A stretch of 39,014 nucleotides of DNA, from positions 1 through 39,014 of the forward strand of contig NZ_VKOG01000011.1 of assembly GCF_007474545.1 (NCBI RefSeq), written 5' to 3'. The notes beneath the pieces were generated by a model. That model ran no database searches. It saw only the letters and a list, made by a program, of their open reading frames with translations, and was not told the DNA's origin. A program made the translations under genes and the position numbers. Every line of letters starts with the position of its first letter. Position 1 is the first letter of the stretch. The stretch is from Chryseobacterium binzhouense. GTDB lineage: Bacteria > Bacteroidota > Bacteroidia > Flavobacteriales > Weeksellaceae. Positions 36,146-39,014 of the stretch are shown piece by piece.

Positions 36146-38425
36146 TTAATCTACACTTGCTGTTTTAATCTCAGTCGTTTTGATATCTGTTCCCAGTCTT
36201 TGCAGATAAGCAATCATGGCAATAATCTCACGCTGTTCAAGAGGTATAAACTGATTTCCTTTTGCAGCCTTATCTTTTTCTACCTGTAATTTTACATCGG
36301 CTGCCTCAGCATAAATTCTTTTTACAATCGCCTTAGACTGATTGTCTGCCCATTGATCTGCTGAATCAATTTGTGCTTTTGTATAAGGAATATCAAAGGT
36401 ATTTTTCATCAGTTTCATTTTGTCTACCATTTGTGAACGATCCAGTTGGTTGGTTATCAGCCATGGAAAACGTGGCATGATAGATCCTGCTGATGTAACT
36501 CTTGGGTTGTACATATGCTTGAAGTGCCATGAATCAGGATTTCTGTTACCTTCTCTATGTAAATCCGGTCCTGTTCTTTTAGAACCCCAAAGGAATGGTC
36601 TGTCGTATACAAATTCGCCTGCCTTGGAATATTGTCCGTTTTTACCGTCAAACCTGTTAACTTCATCACGGAACGGTCTTATCATTTGTGAATGGCAGGA
36701 ATTACAGCCTTCTCGTATGTACAGATCCCGACCTTCCAGTTCTAATGGTGAATATGGTTTTACTGCAGATATAGTGGGTAAGTTGCTTTTCACGGTTAGT
36801 GTAGGAACTATTTCTACCAATCCACCGATAGCGATTGCAATAAATGCTAATATTGATAATAGATGAGGAGTTCTTTCCAGCCATAGATGCACACCTTCGC
36901 CTTCTTTTCTTGCGCTTCCGACATTTGCTAATGCAGGAGCTTCCGCAGGAACTTCTTTTTGGAATGATCCTTTTCTGATGGTTTTATAAACATTAACAAC
37001 CATTAAAATTGCTCCGCTTAAATAAAATAATCCACCTAAAAATCTCATTTTATAATAAGGAATAATAGCAGTAACGGTATCTAACCAGTTTTTCCATAAA
37101 AGAGTTCCGTCAGGATTAAACTGTTTCCACATCAAACCTTGGGTAAATCCTGCAATATACATTGGTACAGCATAGAAAATTATTCCCAAAGTACCCAGCC
37201 AGAAATGCAGGTTAGCAAGTTTTTTAGACCAAAGTTCTGTTCTCCACATGATTGGAATCAGGTAATACACCACTCCGAATGCCATGAAGCCATTCCATCC
37301 TAAAGCACCTAAATGTACGTGTCCAATTACCCAGTCAGTATAATGTCCGATCTTGTTCAAAGATTTTGTTGCTAAAAGAGGACCCTCGAAAGTTGCCATT
37401 CCGTAACATGTAACAGCTACAACAAAGAATTTAAGAATAGGATTCTCTCTTACTTTATCCCAGGCTCCTCTTAAAGTTAATAAACCGTTGAGCATTCCGC
37501 CCCAAGACGGAGCAATAAGCATGATGGAAAACCCTGTTCCCACCGCCTGAGCCCATGCCGGCAAAGCAGTATACTGAAGATGATGAGGCCCTGCCCACAG
37601 ATATACGAAAATCAAAGACCAAAAGTGAATAATTGATAGTTTATATGAAAATACTGGTCTGTTCGCAGCTTTTGGCATAAAGTAATACATCAAACCAAGA
37701 ACCGGTGTTGTCAGTACAAATGCAACAGCATTGTGACCGTACCACCATTGTACCAATGCGTCTTTTACTCCGGCGTATGCAGAATAAGATTTCCAGCTTG
37801 TAAATGATAGAGGCACTTCCAAATTATTAAAGATATGAAGCATGGCAACCGCGATCCATGTAGCAATATAAAACCAAATCGCAACATACAAATGGCGTAC
37901 TCTTCTTTTAGCAATCGTTCCAAACATATTAATTCCGAAAATTACCCATGAAAAAGTAATCAGAATGTCAATCGGCCATTCGTGTTCAGCATATTCTTTA
38001 GAAGTGTTGATTCCCATTAAGAATGTAATCACAACGGCAATGATCATAATCTGCCATGTCCAGAAATGAATCCATGAAAGAGTATCGCTGTACATTCTTG
38101 TTTTAAGAAGTCTCTGCATGCTGTAGTAAGCACCACAGAAAAAAGAATTACACACGAAAGCAAAAATGACAGCACTCGTATGAAGCATTCTAATCCTTCC
38201 AAAACCTAAAGCGCCCTGAGAATTAATTAATCCCTGAATATTACCGCTTCGTAAACTCATAATAGTTGTATCATCAGTTCCGAATAAAAATTCAGGTAAT
38301 TCAGGATAGAAAAGCATCAAAGCTGCTGTTAGCCCCAAAATAAAACCAATAATTCCAAATACAATTGTTGCATAGAGGAATGCTCTGACAATATTATTGT
38401 CATAATTAAATTTTTGCGTCTCCAT
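36146..38425 (-). CDS. ccoN: Fused cytochrome cbb3 oxidase subunits I and II (CcoN-CcoO)
   Basis: A 759-residue fusion. Residues 1 to about 490 are CcoN, the haem-copper catalytic subunit, with about 12 membrane segments. His82 (RMLHTSAV) and His369/His371 (IGHVHLG) are haem ligands, and His231 (WWYGHN) with His281/His282 (GPHHLQY) are copper ligands. After a linker (EVPAEAPALANVGSARKEG) and one more membrane segment (about 520-540) comes CcoO, with the haem c site CNSCH (574-578) in REGCNSCHSQMIRPFRDE. The complex reduces oxygen with high affinity and pumps protons. The fusion is common in Bacteroidetes. It is the first gene of the cco unit, transcribed away from the XRE regulator. Confidence 0.95.
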   Translation of the reverse strand: METQKFNYDNNIVRAFLYATIVFGIIGFILGLTAALMLFYPELPEFLFGTDDTTIMSLRSGNIQGLINSQGALGFGRIRMLHTSAVIFAFVCNSFFCGAYYSMQRLLKTRMYSDTLSWIHFWTWQIMIIAVVITFLMGINTSKEYAEHEWPIDILITFSWVIFGINMFGTIAKRRVRHLYVAIWFYIATWIAVAMLHIFNNLEVPLSFTSWKSYSAYAGVKDALVQWWYGHNAVAFVLTTPVLGLMYYFMPKAANRPVFSYKLSIIHFWSLIFVYLWAGPHHLQYTALPAWAQAVGTGFSIMLIAPSWGGMLNGLLTLRGAWDKVRENPILKFFVVAVTCYGMATFEGPLLATKSLNKIGHYTDWVIGHVHLGALGWNGFMAFGVVYYLIPIMWRTELWSKKLANLHFWLGTLGIIFYAVPMYIAGFTQGLMWKQFNPDGTLLWKNWLDTVTAIIPYYKMRFLGGLFYLSGAILMVVNVYKTIRKGSFQKEVPAEAPALANVGSARKEGEGVHLWLERTPHLLSILAFIAIAIGGLVEIVPTLTVKSNLPTISAVKPYSPLELEGRDLYIREGCNSCHSQMIRPFRDEVNRFDGKNGQYSKAGEFVYDRPFLWGSKRTGPDLHREGNRNPDSWHFKHMYNPRVTSAGSIMPRFPWLITNQLDRSQMVDKMKLMKNTFDIPYTKAQIDSADQWADNQSKAIVKRIYAEAADVKLQVEKDKAAKGNQFIPLEQREIIAMIAYLQRLGTDIKTTEIKTASVD

Positions 38426-38530
38426 AAGTCTTGTTTCTTGCAGCGGATCAATTTTTCACTGTTGTTTTCCTCATTTAAATAAGGAATTATGTAACCGTAA
38501 ATAAATATTATGCTGCTTGTATAATATTTT

Positions 38531-38555
38531 GACAAAGGTATTTACTAACTTTGTC
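38531..38555. promoter_or_regulatory. Palindrome and facing promoter boxes between cco and the XRE regulator
   Basis: GACAAAG-N11-CTTTGTC forms an inverted repeat (38531-38537 with 38549-38555). Its arms contain a -7 box on each strand: TACCTTTG (38540-38533, toward ccoNO) and TAACTTTG (38546-38553, toward the regulator). No good -33 box was found for either. It may be an operator, or just the symmetry of two divergent -7 boxes. Confidence 0.45.
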
Positions 38556-38612
38556 TATGGCTATTAGATATACTTCTAAAATATACCCAAAACTACTAAA
38601 GCAATAAGTACG

Positions 38613-38906
38613 ATGAAAATTTGTGGACAAAGCATCAGAAAAATAAGAAGAGAACGTGACCTTACTCAGGAGTACATGGCATTTGAAATGGGTATTTCAC
38701 AAAAAGCCTATTCTGATATAGAAAATTCTAAAGTAAAAATCAATCTTGAAATCCTCACAAAAATTTCTGACATTTTGGATATAAAACCGTCCGATATCTG
38801 CAGTATTTCTCATAAATGCGGAACAGATGACTTTGAAGAAAAGTATAAACAGCTGCTTGATTACATGAAAAACAATAATATTGAAGTTCCCGAAAGTTTA
38901 AAATAA
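38613..38906 (+). CDS. Small XRE-family transcriptional regulator
   Basis: A 97-residue protein. Residues about 5-60 form a Cro/C1-type helix-turn-helix (IRKIRRERDLTQEYMAFEMG, then ISQKAYSDIENSK as the recognition part). It is followed by a short tail with Cys63, His67 and Cys69 (CSISHKC) and a helical end (EEKYKQLLDYMKNN) that could aid dimer formation. There is another cysteine at position 4. It is divergent from the cbb3 oxidase genes with a palindrome between them, so control of that operon, or of itself, is a reasonable guess. Whether the Cys/His group senses metal or redox state is unknown. Confidence 0.88.
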   Translation: MKICGQSIRKIRRERDLTQEYMAFEMGISQKAYSDIENSKVKINLEILTKISDILDIKPSDICSISHKCGTDDFEEKYKQLLDYMKNNNIEVPESLK

Positions 38907-38926
38907 TCCTTTTTATCATACAAAAA

Positions 38927-38947
38927 CATTCACCATTCACCATTCCC
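38927..38947. repeat. CATTCAC tandem heptamer, three copies
   Basis: CATTCAC, CATTCAC, CATTCCC in a row after the XRE gene. This short repeat is in intergenic sequence. The rest of the window end (38948-39014) shows no feature. Confidence 0.5.
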
Positions 38948-39014
38948 CTTTTGTAAAATTTTTCTTTCGAATAACCAGTTAGTTAGGGGTGAATATGGAT
39001 TAAATATGAATTTT

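Noticed and set aside
38927-38947. CATTCAC repeats as a possible CRISPR or attachment site
   Set aside because: The units are only 7 bp and directly tandem without spacers, and no cas or integrase gene is present.

Overview
The window (39,014 bp, AT-rich) looks like chromosome of a flavobacterium, most likely Weeksellaceae close to Chryseobacterium. This is inferred from SusC/SusD outer-membrane pairs, a type IX secretion (T9SS) sorting domain, the Bacteroidetes promoter form TTG/TTTG-N~19-TAnnTTTG in front of many genes, a Bacteroidetes-type putative porin, BshC, a lipoprotein TamA-like protein (TamL) with TamB, and a fused CcoNO cytochrome cbb3 oxidase. No tRNA, rRNA, CRISPR array, transposase or phage gene was seen.

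Layout, left to right. 1-3.2 kb: an unrecognised exported protein (-) and a secreted subtilisin-like protease with a T9SS tail (+). 3.6-8.9 kb: first nutrient-uptake triad (SusC, SusD, accessory lipoprotein), closed by a strong terminator whose hairpin overlaps the promoter of the next gene. 8.9-16.1 kb: mostly housekeeping genes: putative porin, bshC, a LysM/periplasmic-binding-like protein, fabD and a GHMP kinase. 16.2-18.7 kb: pckA and, convergent to it, rnhB. 18.8-24.4 kb: second triad, SusC (split by a frameshift at a G5 run), an SusD of a different subfamily, and an accessory lipoprotein related to that of the first triad. 24.5-26.2 kb: argS. 26.3-34.9 kb (-): tamB, tamL and a YihY/BrkB membrane protein, probably co-transcribed. 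35.2-38.4 kb (-): ccoP and ccoNO of a cbb3 oxidase. A small XRE-type regulator is divergent from them at 38.6 kb, with a palindrome between the two starts.

How the genes fit together: the two SusC/SusD/lipoprotein triads are probably TonB-dependent importers for oligomeric nutrients. No glycosidase, ECF sigma factor or anti-sigma gene accompanies them, and the first lies just downstream of a secreted protease. Peptide uptake is therefore possible but unproven. TamB/TamL serve envelope biogenesis and CcoNO/CcoP serve microaerobic respiration.

The points most worth a second look are four: the SusC frameshift, which lies exactly on a canonical -1 slippery heptamer; the shared two-cysteine domain in the two accessory lipoproteins; the promoter sitting inside a terminator at 8.92 kb; and the palindrome between cco and the XRE regulator.
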